DNA of 62,135 nucleotides from positions 1 through 62,135 of the forward strand of contig SYOX01000382.1 in NCBI GenBank assembly GCA_005804885.1, written 5' to 3'. This DNA comes from Pseudomonadota bacterium. Its GTDB lineage: Bacteria > Myxococcota_A > Bradymonadia > Bradymonadales > GCA-2716585. The notes under the pieces are model-generated. The model was not told the origin of the DNA and made no database searches. It worked only from the letters and a program-made list of their open reading frames with translations. Of this stretch, positions 27,149 through 36,367 are shown piece by piece. Position 1 is the first letter of the stretch. Every line of letters starts with the position of its first letter. Position numbers and translations under genes: made by a program.

Positions 27149-29626
27149 TCAGAAGGCGTCGCGGCATCCGACGCCGTCGAGGATGAGGAGATTGTCCTCT
27201 TTGTCGCACTCGGGCACGATCGCCTCGTCCTGATCCGGTCGGGCGACCTCCAGGAGCAGATCGACGGGCCCCCAGAGGTTGTCGAAGGTCAGGATCAAGA
27301 TCTCCTCGTCGCCGGGGTCGAGGCGCTCGGTGGTGGTCGCCGACAGGATCGCCTGATCGCCGCCCGAGATCCGCGCGCTGAGGCTGACGCCGGCGGGGAC
27401 GGCCAGCGTGCCCCGGTTCAGGACGCCGACGCCGATGGTGTACCGGTCTGGGCACTCGCCCAGGTCCACGGCGCCGGGCAGGCGGCGGATGCGCAGGTTC
27501 GGGGCTGGCTGGACGGAGGCCTCGGTGGGCTGGGAGCGGAAGGTGTTGCCGTCGAGCCACCAGGGGCCCAGGAAGGGCGGCGCGCGCAGGTTGTCCTGGA
27601 TGTTGTGGACGAAGTAGGCGACCTGATTCCAGACATTGCGCGTGTCGGCCCAGCGATCCCGGACGTCGCCGAAGATGATGATCTTGTCGCCGGCCGCGCC
27701 GCCACCGGCGGCCACGACGATCTCGGCGGCGCCGTCGGCGTCCACGTCCAGCACCATCGGGGCCGACAGGGGCAGGTTCGAGGCGCCGTCGGGGTGGGCG
27801 GTCAGCAAGAAGCCGTCCGCGCCGCGGAAGATCTTCAACCCCTCGGCGTCGGAGACCAGGACCTCGGCCAGCCCGTCGGCGTCGAGGTCGACGGCCGAGA
27901 CGGCGGCGGCGAGGTGGGCGCCGGTGAGCTCGGCCTCCCACATGAGGACGCCGCGACCGCTGACGGCCGCCAGCTTGTCCGATCGGGCGACATAGACGAC
28001 ATCGACCGCCAGATCCCCGTCCAGATCCGCGATCGCGGGGGGGCCGCCGCCCTGGCCGCCCTGGCCGGGCACCAGCGGACCCCAGATCGGGGCGCAGTCG
28101 GCGCCCATCGCCCGCACCGAGGTGTCGGCGGAGACGACGATCAGCGCCGGCTCGCCGCCGCCGGTCACGTCGGCGATCGCGGTGTAGCCGTCCAGGCCGC
28201 GCGTGCAGCGCACCTCCCCCTGGGCGGAGTAGACCGTCCCGCCGGCGACGACCTCAAGGGGGCCCTGGCCGTCGAGCTGGGCGGCGAGCCCGACGCCGGG
28301 CAGCCCCAGGCCGCCGTGGCCGCCCTGGTGGGCGGCGCCGACCCAGATCCGCTGGCCCTGCTCGGAGAAGAGGCTGCCGCCGGCGACGATCTCGGCGAAG
28401 CCGTCGGCGTCGACGTCAAAGAGGCCGGGCAGGTGGCTGGTCCGGCTGCCGGAGGTCCACAAGGGCGATCCCGTCACGCTCAGGGCCACGAGGCGCCCGT
28501 CGCGCAGCGCCACCGTCTCGGTGCGGCCGTCGCCGTCGATGTCGCCCAGCGCCACCCCGCGCACCGGCGCGCCGGCCGAGGTCCAGAGGCGCTGCCGGCC
28601 GTCGGCGGTCCAGATCGCCAGCGCAGGATCGGAGGTCACCGGCGGCGACATCGGCGCGGCGATCTCGGCGCGGTCGCCCGCGCTGGGGACGCCGTCGCCG
28701 TCGTTGTCGCGGATCGACGCCGCCGCCAGGGGGCCAGCCAGGAAGGGCGCGGGGATCTCGACCTCGATCCGCAGCTCCAGCAGCTCGGGGGAGTCGCGGA
28801 AGGCGCACGCGCTGTCAAAGCACAGCCCCGAGCCGGGGTTGCAGCGCAGCGCCTCGCCCTGGCAATCGTCGTCGCTCAGGCAGCCCTTGCACGACAGAGT
28901 GTCGCGGTCGCAGGTGCCCTCGCCGCAGTCCGCGTCGGCGGCGCACAGGACGCACTGGCCGCCGGCCTCGGTGCGGAGGCAGGCCGGCAGGGGCTCGCGG
29001 CAGTCGCCGCGGTCGAGGCACTGGGTGCAGATGCCGAGCCCCAGGTCGCAGACCAGGCCGGCGGGGCACTGGACGTCGCCGATGCACTCCGTGCAGCGCC
29101 CCGACTCGGTGTCGCAGACGCCCGTGGCGCACTGGGCGTTGGAGGTGCAGCGCCCGCAGGTGTAATCGCCCCGCGTGCAGACGCGCACGCCGGTCAGGCA
29201 GCCTGGATCGACGAGGCAGACGTTGTCGGCCTCGCAGTCGTCGGCCCGCAGGCAGGCGACGCAGATCGAGAGCGTGGGGTGGCAGACCGGGGCGGTGCCG
29301 CCGCAGTCCTCATCCCGCTGACACTCCAGGGAGTTGATGCAGCGGGCCGGATCTCCGCCGCAGACCTCCCCGCTGGGGCAGCCGGCCGAGGTGCGGCAGC
29401 CCACGCCGCAGACGCCCCGGTGGCAGATCTGGCGGATGGCGCAGTCCGAGTCCTCGACGCAGCGCGGCCCATCGGGGCCGACGCCGGCGCCTTCGAAATC
29501 GAACTCCACGGTCGCCCCGGGGACGGAGAAGTCAAAGCAGCCCGACGCGATCAGCGCCAGGGCCATGAGCGCGGTCGCCAGGCCCAGGCGGGCGCTCCCC
29601 TCGGTCGTATGGTAAATAATGGACAT
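27149..29626 (-). CDS. Cys-rich FG-GAP/VCBS repeat lipoprotein
   Basis: An 825-residue surface or periplasmic lipoprotein. The signal peptide ends in LIASGC. Residues about 55-270 hold a run of short Cys-rich repeats of the form DxDC-x-C-x-GxC, as found in myxobacterial secreted proteins. Residues about 300-670 contain FG-GAP/VCBS beta-propeller blades with Asp-rich calcium-binding loops (GDIDGDGR, FDVDADGFAE, ADLDGDLA, VDLDADGLAE, LDVDADGAAE). The C-terminus is CARDB/fibronectin-like. It is probably adhesive or calcium-binding (inference). The ATG is only 2 nt from AGGAG, so the exact start is unsure. It is divergent from the kinase gene. A 676-codon open frame on the other strand is a shadow. 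Confidence 0.85.
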   Translation of the reverse strand: MSIIYHTTEGSARLGLATALMALALIASGCFDFSVPGATVEFDFEGAGVGPDGPRCVEDSDCAIRQICHRGVCGVGCRTSAGCPSGEVCGGDPARCINSLECQRDEDCGGTAPVCHPTLSICVACLRADDCEADNVCLVDPGCLTGVRVCTRGDYTCGRCTSNAQCATGVCDTESGRCTECIGDVQCPAGLVCDLGLGICTQCLDRGDCREPLPACLRTEAGGQCVLCAADADCGEGTCDRDTLSCKGCLSDDDCQGEALRCNPGSGLCFDSACAFRDSPELLELRIEVEIPAPFLAGPLAAASIRDNDGDGVPSAGDRAEIAAPMSPPVTSDPALAIWTADGRQRLWTSAGAPVRGVALGDIDGDGRTETVALRDGRLVALSVTGSPLWTSGSRTSHLPGLFDVDADGFAEIVAGGSLFSEQGQRIWVGAAHQGGHGGLGLPGVGLAAQLDGQGPLEVVAGGTVYSAQGEVRCTRGLDGYTAIADVTGGGEPALIVVSADTSVRAMGADCAPIWGPLVPGQGGQGGGPPAIADLDGDLAVDVVYVARSDKLAAVSGRGVLMWEAELTGAHLAAAVSAVDLDADGLAEVLVSDAEGLKIFRGADGFLLTAHPDGASNLPLSAPMVLDVDADGAAEIVVAAGGGAAGDKIIIFGDVRDRWADTRNVWNQVAYFVHNIQDNLRAPPFLGPWWLDGNTFRSQPTEASVQPAPNLRIRRLPGAVDLGECPDRYTIGVGVLNRGTLAVPAGVSLSARISGGDQAILSATTTERLDPGDEEILILTFDNLWGPVDLLLEVARPDQDEAIVPECDKEDNLLILDGVGCRDAF

Positions 29627-29718
29627 GGCTCCTGATTTTTGACAGAGCCGACGCCCACGAGGCGTCGAGCGACCCCACCAGAGTTGCGATCTGACGCCGG
29701 GGTGTCAAGCGCGCCTTC

Positions 29719-29747
29719 TTGTGCGCGCCTTGCGCGTTGGGCATACT
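29719..29747 (+). promoter_or_regulatory. promoter of the kinase-AAA-TPR gene
   Basis: TTGTGC (29719-29724), a 17-bp spacer and CATACT (29742-29747). The transcript start near 29754 rules out the open-frame start at 29639 and supports translation from 29816. Confidence 0.55.
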
Positions 29748-29815
29748 GCCAGAATCCCCCCGAAAGCCCGATGGGGATTTGGAGCCGATGCCTTGCCCTT
29801 GCGCCGACGAAGACC

Positions 29816-32800
29816 ATGAACGAGGCCATTTGCCGAAAGTGTGGCAGCTCGGTCCTCCCCTTCGCCGAGGTGTGCTCGCGCTGCGGGGTGCAGTTCCCCA
29901 CGGACGAGTTCCTCGGCAGCACGATCCGCAACAACATCGAGCTGGAGTCGGTGCTGGGCGTCGGCGGCATGGGCACCGTCTACAAGGGGATCGAGAAGCA
30001 CCTGCAGCGCCCGGTGGCGGTCAAGGTGCTCAACAACATGGGCATGCTGACCCAGCGCCACGTGGCCTACTTCATGCGGGAGGCCCAGGTGCTCAGCCGG
30101 CTGCGGCACCCGAACCTGGTCGCGGTGCTCGACTTCGGACAGGAGAGCGACGGGACGCTCTTCCTGGTGCTGGAGTACATCCCCGGCCAGACCCTCGATG
30201 ACCTGCTGGACAAGGAGTTCCCGCTCTCGCACACGCGGGCGCTGCGGATCCTGATCCAGATCCTGAGCGCGCTCGAAGAGGTCCACCGCCACAACATCAT
30301 CCACCGCGATCTGAAGCCCGGCAACGTCCAGCTTGAGGAGGTCGCCGGGCAGAAGGACTTCGTCAAGGTGCTGGACTTCGGCATCGCCAAGATCGCGGCC
30401 GAGAACGACGGCGGCTTCTTCCACAACGGCTCCAGCACGGAGTTCGGCACGGCCGTCGGCACCCCGCAGTACATGTCGCCGGAGCAGACCCAGGGGCACC
30501 CGCTCGACGGCAGGAGCGACATCTACAGCGCCGGGCTGATCCTCTTCGAAATGCTCACCGGGCGCCTGCCGCACGCCTCGGACAACATCCTGGACATGAT
30601 GGTGCAGCGCATCGGGGAGGACGTCGCGGCGCCCTCGGTGTTCAGCCCCCAGCACGCGATCCCGCCGGCCCTGGACGCGCTGTGCCTGCGGGCGCTGGCG
30701 CGGGATCCGACCGCGCGCTTCGCCGATCCGGCGGCCTTCCGCGAGGCGGCCCAGGCCGCGCTGGTGGACATGCTGACCGGCCAGGCGCAAAGGGACGAGG
30801 TCCTGCATCTGCGCACGACGCCTCCGCAAAAGCCGCCGGCCAAGGGCGAGCCTCAGCGGGCCAGCGGCCCCTCAGGCGAGGGCCAGCCCGGCGGGGGCCT
30901 CGCGGCGCTGGCGATCCGCCCGCTGGTGATGCGCGAGGCCGCCAACGGCCCTCACACCGAGGCCGATCGCCTCATGGCGATCTGGGACTTCATCGCGAAG
31001 GTCGTCAAGCGGGCCGGCGGCACGATGCGCCCGCCGAGCGCCGGCATGGCGCTGGCGATCTTCCAGAGCGGGGGCGAGAAGGGCGGCGGCCTGCTCCGCG
31101 CCGCGCAGACCGCGCTGGGGTTGCGCGAGGCCGCCTCGCGCCGCTACGCCTACGCGCGCCTTCAGATGGGGCTGACGCAGGCGAAGGGCGCCTCGGGAGA
31201 GTCACAGAGCGCCGCCATCGACGCCTCCAGCGCGCTGGCTGGGCGGGCGATGGGCGGCCAGATCCTCTGCGCGGCCGAGGTCGAGGCCGCCCTCGAGGAG
31301 ATCTTCCAGCTCGCCCCGTGGGAGGATCAGGTCGAGCTGGTGGGGCTGCGCGACGCGCCGCAGAGCAGCCCCTCGCTGCCCGGCGTCGATCCAGCCGACG
31401 CGCTGGCGCTGGCGGCCGGCTACGTCGGGCGGCGCGAGGCGCGACGGCGCCTCGACAGCCTCTGGGGCCGGATCCAGCGCGGCGAGCCCGGCGAGCCGCT
31501 GCTGCTCGTCGGCCCCGACGGCGCCGGCAAGAGCCACACGGTGGCCTACCTGCGGCGCATGGCCAGGGCCTCCGGCGTCCCCGTCTTCGAGGCGCACGTC
31601 GACAAGCAGCTCATCGATCGGCCCTTTCGACCCCTGCTCGATCTCGCCATCCAGGCCTCGGGGCAGCGCCTGAGCGGCGCCAGCAAGAACTCGCGCGTGG
31701 ATCCGGGGCGCCTGCGCAGGGGGCTTGAGCTGCTCGGCCTGTCGACCACGGAGGTCGCCGCGCTCGTCGAGCAGTTCATCTCCGGCACGGGCGATGACCC
31801 CTGGCTGCTCTTCGCCGGAGGGGTCGGCGCGGGCCTGCCCTTCGCCAAGGTCCGTCGGGCGCTTCACGTCTTCGCGCCCTTCGAACGGCGCCTGGCCCTC
31901 GCCGGAGCGATGGTCAGCCTGCTGGAGCGCATCACCGCCTCGGGCTGCGCCGTGGTCGTGCTGGAGGAGATCGACGGCGCCGACGCCGGGACGCTCGGGT
32001 GCCTGCCGGGGCTCTGCGAGGTGGCACGGCGCACCCCCCTGCTGCTGATCGCCACCGCGCGCGTCGGGACGACGCCGGGCCTCGGGCGCTTCGAACAGGT
32101 CGATCTTGCACCCCTGACCACACATGAAATCGGTGACTTCTGGGAGAAACTCAAAGCCCGCCGCGCCGCCCATTCGAGCCTGAGCGCCTTCGTCGAGCCC
32201 TCACCAGGCCAGGAGCGGGCCATCCTGACGGCCTCGCGCGGCAACCCCCTCTACCTGTCGCGCTGGCTGGAGCGGCCCATCGAGCCCCCCCCCGAGTCCA
32301 CCGCCGCGCTGATCCGCGAGCAATTCGTCGCGCTGCCCGGCCAGCTGCGCCGCCTGCTGCTGATCACCAGCATCCTGGGCTGCTATTTCGAAGAGGCCTC
32401 CCTGGAGAGCCTCTTCCCCAAGGCCACCAGCCTCGCCCCCGCCCTGGACGGCGCCGCGCAGGGCTCCTGGCTTGAGCCCTGCCCCGACACCCACGGGCTG
32501 TGGCGCTTCACCAACCCGGCGATCCACCGCGCCATCTACCAGGACATCTCCGCCCAGGACCGCCAGAACTACCACCGCCACATCTTCGATCGCCTGCGCG
32601 ACACCCGCGCCCTCGACCGACAGCTCCTGCTCAAGGCCACCCAGGCCACCCTCGGCCAGCTCGACGGCGACATCCCCTCGCTGGCCGAGCAGATGGGCGA
32701 TCGCTTCACCATCGCCGGCGACCCCGCGCTCGGCTGCGAGTGGTACATGACCGCGCTCGACGCCCTCGGGCGACTCGGCCAGCCCCAGCCGGACGACCTG

Positions 32801-33562
32801 CGGCTCAAGGCCGCCTCCACCCTGGCGATGAGCAACCAGACCCACCGCGCCATCGAACTCCTCGACGCCGCCCCCCTCACCACCCCCACGGCCGCCGCCC
32901 GCGCGACCATGCTCAAGGGCCGCTTCCTGATCGACACCAGCGCGCTGATCGAGGCCCTGGAATGCTGCAACGCGGCGCTGGACCAGATCGACGCCCGAGA
33001 CCCCCTGGCCGCCGGCCTCCACGTCCTGGCGGCGGAGGCCTCCGCGCGCCTCCAGGACGAGACCGCCGGGATCCGCCACAGCGAAGAGGCCCGCCGCATC
33101 CTCGACAACCACCGCGGCGACCTCCCCGACGACCTGCTCCACCTGCCCTGGCAGGCGCTCGTCATCCAGGGCTCGATCGCCACACGCCTCGGCCGCATCG
33201 ACGACGCCGTGCTCATCCTCCAGAGCGCCGTCCTCAAGGCGCGCGAGGCCGGAGACAAGGTCGGTACAATCCAGAGCCTCCAGACCTTCGCGCTGCTGCT
33301 CCTGCGCCACAACAAGCCCGGCTTGCTCTACAAGCTCTGCCAGGAAACGCTCCACAACGACGCGCACGGCCTCCAACCCAGCCACATCGTCTCGCTCCAC
33401 AAGCTCATCGGCCAGAGCCTCTCGGCCACGAAGCGCGACAGGGAGGCCCTGGCCTCCTTCGAGGTCGCGCTCGAAGGCGCCAGCCGATGTGGGTGGCGCG
33501 CCATCATCCCCAAGATCGAGCGCCTCATCCAGGAGTCCCGACAGCGCCTCGCCTCCCCCTGA
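29816..33562 (+). CDS. zinc ribbon Ser/Thr kinase fused to cyclase-like, AAA and TPR domains
   Basis: A 1248-residue signalling protein. A zinc ribbon (Cys6, 9, 20, 23) precedes a Hanks-type kinase: glycine loop LGVGGMGTVYKG (47-58), Lys70, HRDLKPGN (163-170), DFG (187-189) and YMSPEQ. All catalytic residues are kept, so it should be active. Residues about 390-530 look like a degenerate nucleotide-cyclase-type domain (GGQILCAAEVEAAL, ending VELVGLRDA). An ATPase domain follows with Walker A GPDGAGKS (566-573). The last 400 residues are TPR-like helices. This domain order is known from myxobacteria and resembles STAND-type sensors. The start at 29816 was chosen for the zinc ribbon and the promoter position; the ribosome-binding site is weak. 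Confidence 0.88.
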   Translation: MNEAICRKCGSSVLPFAEVCSRCGVQFPTDEFLGSTIRNNIELESVLGVGGMGTVYKGIEKHLQRPVAVKVLNNMGMLTQRHVAYFMREAQVLSRLRHPNLVAVLDFGQESDGTLFLVLEYIPGQTLDDLLDKEFPLSHTRALRILIQILSALEEVHRHNIIHRDLKPGNVQLEEVAGQKDFVKVLDFGIAKIAAENDGGFFHNGSSTEFGTAVGTPQYMSPEQTQGHPLDGRSDIYSAGLILFEMLTGRLPHASDNILDMMVQRIGEDVAAPSVFSPQHAIPPALDALCLRALARDPTARFADPAAFREAAQAALVDMLTGQAQRDEVLHLRTTPPQKPPAKGEPQRASGPSGEGQPGGGLAALAIRPLVMREAANGPHTEADRLMAIWDFIAKVVKRAGGTMRPPSAGMALAIFQSGGEKGGGLLRAAQTALGLREAASRRYAYARLQMGLTQAKGASGESQSAAIDASSALAGRAMGGQILCAAEVEAALEEIFQLAPWEDQVELVGLRDAPQSSPSLPGVDPADALALAAGYVGRREARRRLDSLWGRIQRGEPGEPLLLVGPDGAGKSHTVAYLRRMARASGVPVFEAHVDKQLIDRPFRPLLDLAIQASGQRLSGASKNSRVDPGRLRRGLELLGLSTTEVAALVEQFISGTGDDPWLLFAGGVGAGLPFAKVRRALHVFAPFERRLALAGAMVSLLERITASGCAVVVLEEIDGADAGTLGCLPGLCEVARRTPLLLIATARVGTTPGLGRFEQVDLAPLTTHEIGDFWEKLKARRAAHSSLSAFVEPSPGQERAILTASRGNPLYLSRWLERPIEPPPESTAALIREQFVALPGQLRRLLLITSILGCYFEEASLESLFPKATSLAPALDGAAQGSWLEPCPDTHGLWRFTNPAIHRAIYQDISAQDRQNYHRHIFDRLRDTRALDRQLLLKATQATLGQLDGDIPSLAEQMGDRFTIAGDPALGCEWYMTALDALGRLGQPQPDDLRLKAASTLAMSNQTHRAIELLDAAPLTTPTAAARATMLKGRFLIDTSALIEALECCNAALDQIDARDPLAAGLHVLAAEASARLQDETAGIRHSEEARRILDNHRGDLPDDLLHLPWQALVIQGSIATRLGRIDDAVLILQSAVLKAREAGDKVGTIQSLQTFALLLLRHNKPGLLYKLCQETLHNDAHGLQPSHIVSLHKLIGQSLSATKRDREALASFEVALEGASRCGWRAIIPKIERLIQESRQRLASP

Positions 33563-33617
33563 AGCTCGCCCGGCTCATGCCACGGACACCCTCAGGGCCG
33601 CACCGCACCCGAACGTG

Positions 33618-33646
33618 TTGACAAGCCCGCCCCAGGCCAGAAAGAT
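33618..33646 (+). promoter_or_regulatory. promoter of the DUF4397 lipoprotein gene
   Basis: Perfect -35 TTGACA (33618-33623), a 17-bp spacer and a weak AAAGAT (33641-33646), about 40 bp before the start of the lipoprotein gene. Confidence 0.4.
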
Positions 33647-33688
33647 GCTGTCGCCCTGAAGGCCCGATCTCGACTTGAGGAGCTGCTC

Positions 33689-34429
33689 ATGCCCAGGTAC
33701 TCAACCACGACCTCGATCTTCATGCTCTCCACGATCGCGCTGCTGGCGCTCTCGCTCGCGGCCTGCGGCGAAGACGAAGGGCCTGCCGGAGACCCCCCCG
33801 CCGACGACCCCGGCAAGCCCGTCGGCATTCGCCTCTTCCAGAACCTCGAAGGCCTCTCCGGCGACCTCAACGTCGTCTTCAGAGGCCAGGGCGACAACAA
33901 CATCGCCCACGACGGCATCGCGGCCGGCCAGGCCACCGAGTACCTCGCCATTCCCCCAGGCATCTACACGGTCATCTTCTTCGACGCCGGCACGAACCAG
34001 CCCCTGGCCGACCTGACCATCGACGCCTTCAACGTCGAGGCGACCACGACCCGCACCCTGATCCTCTCCAACGACGAGCGCGGACAGGCCCGCGCTCACA
34101 TCATCCCCGACGAGCTCACCGCGCCGCCAGAGAACAGCGCGCGCCTGCGCTTCCTCAACCAGGCCAAGGCCCCCGGCGTCGACATCTACAACAAGGCCGA
34201 CGGCATCCGGCACGCCACCGCCATCAAGTACGGCCAGAACACCACCTACTTCGACCTGCCCGGCGCACCCTACGATTTCGACGTCTTCGCCGAGAACACC
34301 GTCACCGACCCGCTGCTGACCCTGAACCAGCTCCCCCTGCTGCCCGCCCACGTCTACAGCGTCATCCTGACCGGCAGCGCCGAAGACGGAACCTTGAGCG
34401 TCGTCCAGCTCATCGACACCACCTTCTGA
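33689..34429 (+). CDS. DUF4397 lipoprotein
   Basis: A 246-residue exported lipoprotein. The signal peptide IFMLSTIALLALSLAAC ends in a lipobox, followed by an acidic Pro-rich linker. Two DUF4397 beta-sandwich units follow, visible from the repeated pattern IRLFQNLEG..VDVVF-like and LRFLNQAKAPGVDIYNK with YLAIPPGIYTVIFF. The envelope role is unknown. GAGGAG lies 7 nt before the ATG. It is convergent with the ComEA-like gene, only 13 bp apart. Confidence 0.87.
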   Translation: MPRYSTTTSIFMLSTIALLALSLAACGEDEGPAGDPPADDPGKPVGIRLFQNLEGLSGDLNVVFRGQGDNNIAHDGIAAGQATEYLAIPPGIYTVIFFDAGTNQPLADLTIDAFNVEATTTRTLILSNDERGQARAHIIPDELTAPPENSARLRFLNQAKAPGVDIYNKADGIRHATAIKYGQNTTYFDLPGAPYDFDVFAENTVTDPLLTLNQLPLLPAHVYSVILTGSAEDGTLSVVQLIDTTF

Positions 34430-34442
34430 ACCCGCCCGGTGC

Positions 34443-34883
34443 TCAAGGCGCCGCCCCCACGCTCACGCGATCCTTCAGGCGGCTCCACTTGGCCGGCCCT
34501 ATCCCCTTGACCCTCATCAGATCACGGGCACTTCGAAAGGGCCGACTCTGCCTGTGGCTCACGATCCGCTCGGCCGTCGCGCGGCCCACCCCCGGCAGCG
34601 TGTCCAGCTCCGCGATCGAGGCGCTGTTGAGGTCGACAAGGCCGCCCGACGTCGGCTCCCCCGAGGCCGACGAGCCCACCGCCGCCTCGCCTGCCTCCTT
34701 CTTTGCCGGGACCTCCGCCGGACAGACGGGCTCCGGACAGATCGGCTCCGGGCACGCCTCCAGAGGCGCCAGCGGCTCGTTGATCACCAGGTGGCCGCCC
34801 GACCCCGCCTCGCAGGCCCCGATCGCGGCCGCCACCACGCACACACACACCGTAAACACCCTGCCCGGCTGATCTCCCATCAT
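34443..34883 (-). CDS. ComEA-like helix-hairpin-helix lipoprotein
   Basis: A 146-residue exported protein. It has a hydrophobic leader, a lipobox-like IGAC and a Pro/Cys-rich spacer (CPEPICPEPVC). The C-terminal HhH DNA-binding domain has VDLNSASIAELDTLPGVG and DLMRVKGIGPAKWSRL. It resembles ComEA, which binds incoming DNA during natural transformation, but the Cys-rich spacer is unusual. The start at 34883 was chosen because AGGAG lies 6-7 nt upstream. The open frame runs to 35009 without a site. Confidence 0.8.
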   Translation of the reverse strand: MMGDQPGRVFTVCVCVVAAAIGACEAGSGGHLVINEPLAPLEACPEPICPEPVCPAEVPAKKEAGEAAVGSSASGEPTSGGLVDLNSASIAELDTLPGVGRATAERIVSHRQSRPFRSARDLMRVKGIGPAKWSRLKDRVSVGAAP

Positions 34884-34962
34884 CGCCCGCTCCTGCGCCT
34901 CGATATACCCCTCGCGCCGCAGGGACCTCCCCCGCCGCTCGCGTGGCGTTCTCGGGCGCGGA

Positions 34963-35065
34963 GCGCCGGCTGTTGCTATTTTTTTCCGGCGAGGACGCGA
35001 GGCGAGCACGCACGCCGCGCCATCGGTGAGGCGCGCTGGCTGTTGCCATCATTTTTCCTGCGAGG
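34963..35065. repeat. imperfect direct repeat pair (about 33 bp)
   Basis: Two similar blocks, 34963-34994 and 35031-35065, share GGCTGTTGC, a T-rich run and CGGCGAGG/TGCGAGGG. They lie upstream of the ComEA-like gene. The origin is unclear. Confidence 0.4.
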
Positions 35066-35120
35066 GCGCCGCAGACCTCGCCACGGGCCTCGCCGTCGAG
35101 CGGCCCGCGAGGCGCCAGGA

Positions 35121-35981
35121 TCACCGACCGTCGACGCCCTCGTCAGGCACGGCCGGCGCCGCGTCTTCCGTCCGCGCGCCTTCGACCTTGGGCGGCGCGT
35201 TCGCCTTGGCGTCGCTCACCGCGCTGCCCGGCGCCGAGGCGCTGCCCGGCACCGAGGCGCCGCCCGGCGCCTCGGTGCCTTGATCCTCGCGGAGCTTCTT
35301 CGCCAGCTTTTTCGCCAGCTTCTTCTTTTCCTTCTTCAGCCTCTTCTTTCTCCTCTTGCTCTTGCGACGGCGCCAGTTGTCGTCGCGAAGGCGTCGAGCC
35401 GGGGCGATGTACTTGAAGACGGTATCCATGCGCCAGAGGCTCAACTCGCGCAGCTGCAGCTCCCTCTCGTAGGTCCACAGGAGCTCCTCCATCAGCGAGC
35501 GGAACTGATAGAGCGCCGGCATGACCTGCTCGTCGAGCAGCGCGCGGGCGCCGCTCAGGGCAGCGGCGTCGGCCCCGACGATGCTCTGGAGGCTGGCGAG
35601 CTGCTCCCTGATCATGATGATCTGGCCGATCTGGGAGAGCACCAGGTCGAGCCCCTTCTGGAGCCCGTTCGTGACCTCCTTGACCTGGTCGACCTCGGCC
35701 TGCGTCTGCTCCCTCGCCTGCATGACGGCCGCCCAGGACAGCGCGTTGGAGAAGATGACCTCCCCAAGACCCAGATCGAAGTCGCTGCTGTTGAAGGAGG
35801 GTATCTCCCGGAGGATCGCCAGCAGCCGCAGAGCGTCGCCCATCATGAGTTGGGCGCCCAGGACCGAGGAGGTCAACGCCCCGCCCGACGCCTTGGCGTA
35901 GGCCGAGGAGACGTGCCCGCTCATCTGGCCCGTCACCGAGGCGATGGCCTGGACCTGCTTGATGAGGACTTCGAAACTCAT
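35121..35981 (-). CDS. unknown helical protein with basic Lys/Arg tract
   Basis: A 286-residue protein of unknown family. Residues 1-190 are predicted helical, with a long heptad-like region (VKEVTNGLQKGLDLVLSQIG, MIREQLASLQSIVGADAAAL). A strongly basic segment rich in KRRKKRLKKEKKKL follows at about 207-235. The tail is low-complexity, with PGSASAPGSA and TEAPGGASVPG repeats. CAGGAG lies 6 nt before ATG 35981, which decides the start (the frame is open to 36167). There is no signal peptide. The basic tract suggests nucleic acid or polyanion binding (inference). Confidence 0.68.
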   Translation of the reverse strand: MSFEVLIKQVQAIASVTGQMSGHVSSAYAKASGGALTSSVLGAQLMMGDALRLLAILREIPSFNSSDFDLGLGEVIFSNALSWAAVMQAREQTQAEVDQVKEVTNGLQKGLDLVLSQIGQIIMIREQLASLQSIVGADAAALSGARALLDEQVMPALYQFRSLMEELLWTYERELQLRELSLWRMDTVFKYIAPARRLRDDNWRRRKSKRRKKRLKKEKKKLAKKLAKKLREDQGTEAPGGASVPGSASAPGSAVSDAKANAPPKVEGARTEDAAPAVPDEGVDGR

Positions 35982-36367
35982 GAGCGGCTCCTGGCTTGAC
36001 CCGCGAGCCCTCCCAGAACAACACGACCCGATGAATTTAAGCAACACCGGACAGCCTTCGCCCGATGACCTGCCCGCAGCCAAGGCTGGACAGGCTCTGC
36101 ACGAAGGCGGGCGCATCCACTCCTTCGGGTCCAGAAGACCCGGATCGCGCGCTTTCAACAGGCACACAAGTCAGCCCAGCCCCGCGCAGGGTCTGTCGAG
36201 CCTTCGCTGCGCCTCAAGAAAGGGCCAAGTTACCCTGGAAAGAACCGACGAGCCGTGTTATGGAGAGTCGCTGATGTGCTCGCCAGTCCGGTGAGCGTGA
36301 GCGCGGCATCTGCCGCCTCCAAACACCCAAGCCAACACGCTCTCAACAATGAGGATGGGAGACCCAG
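35982..36367. other. divergent intergenic region
   Basis: 386 bp between two divergent genes. It includes a small hairpin CGGGTC-cagaa-GACCCG (36126-36142). No convincing promoter or gene is seen, although both flanking genes must be driven from here. Confidence 0.4.

Noticed and set aside
27605..29635. 676-codon plus-strand frame
   Set aside because: Antisense to the FG-GAP lipoprotein, whose lipobox and Asp-rich repeats are clear.
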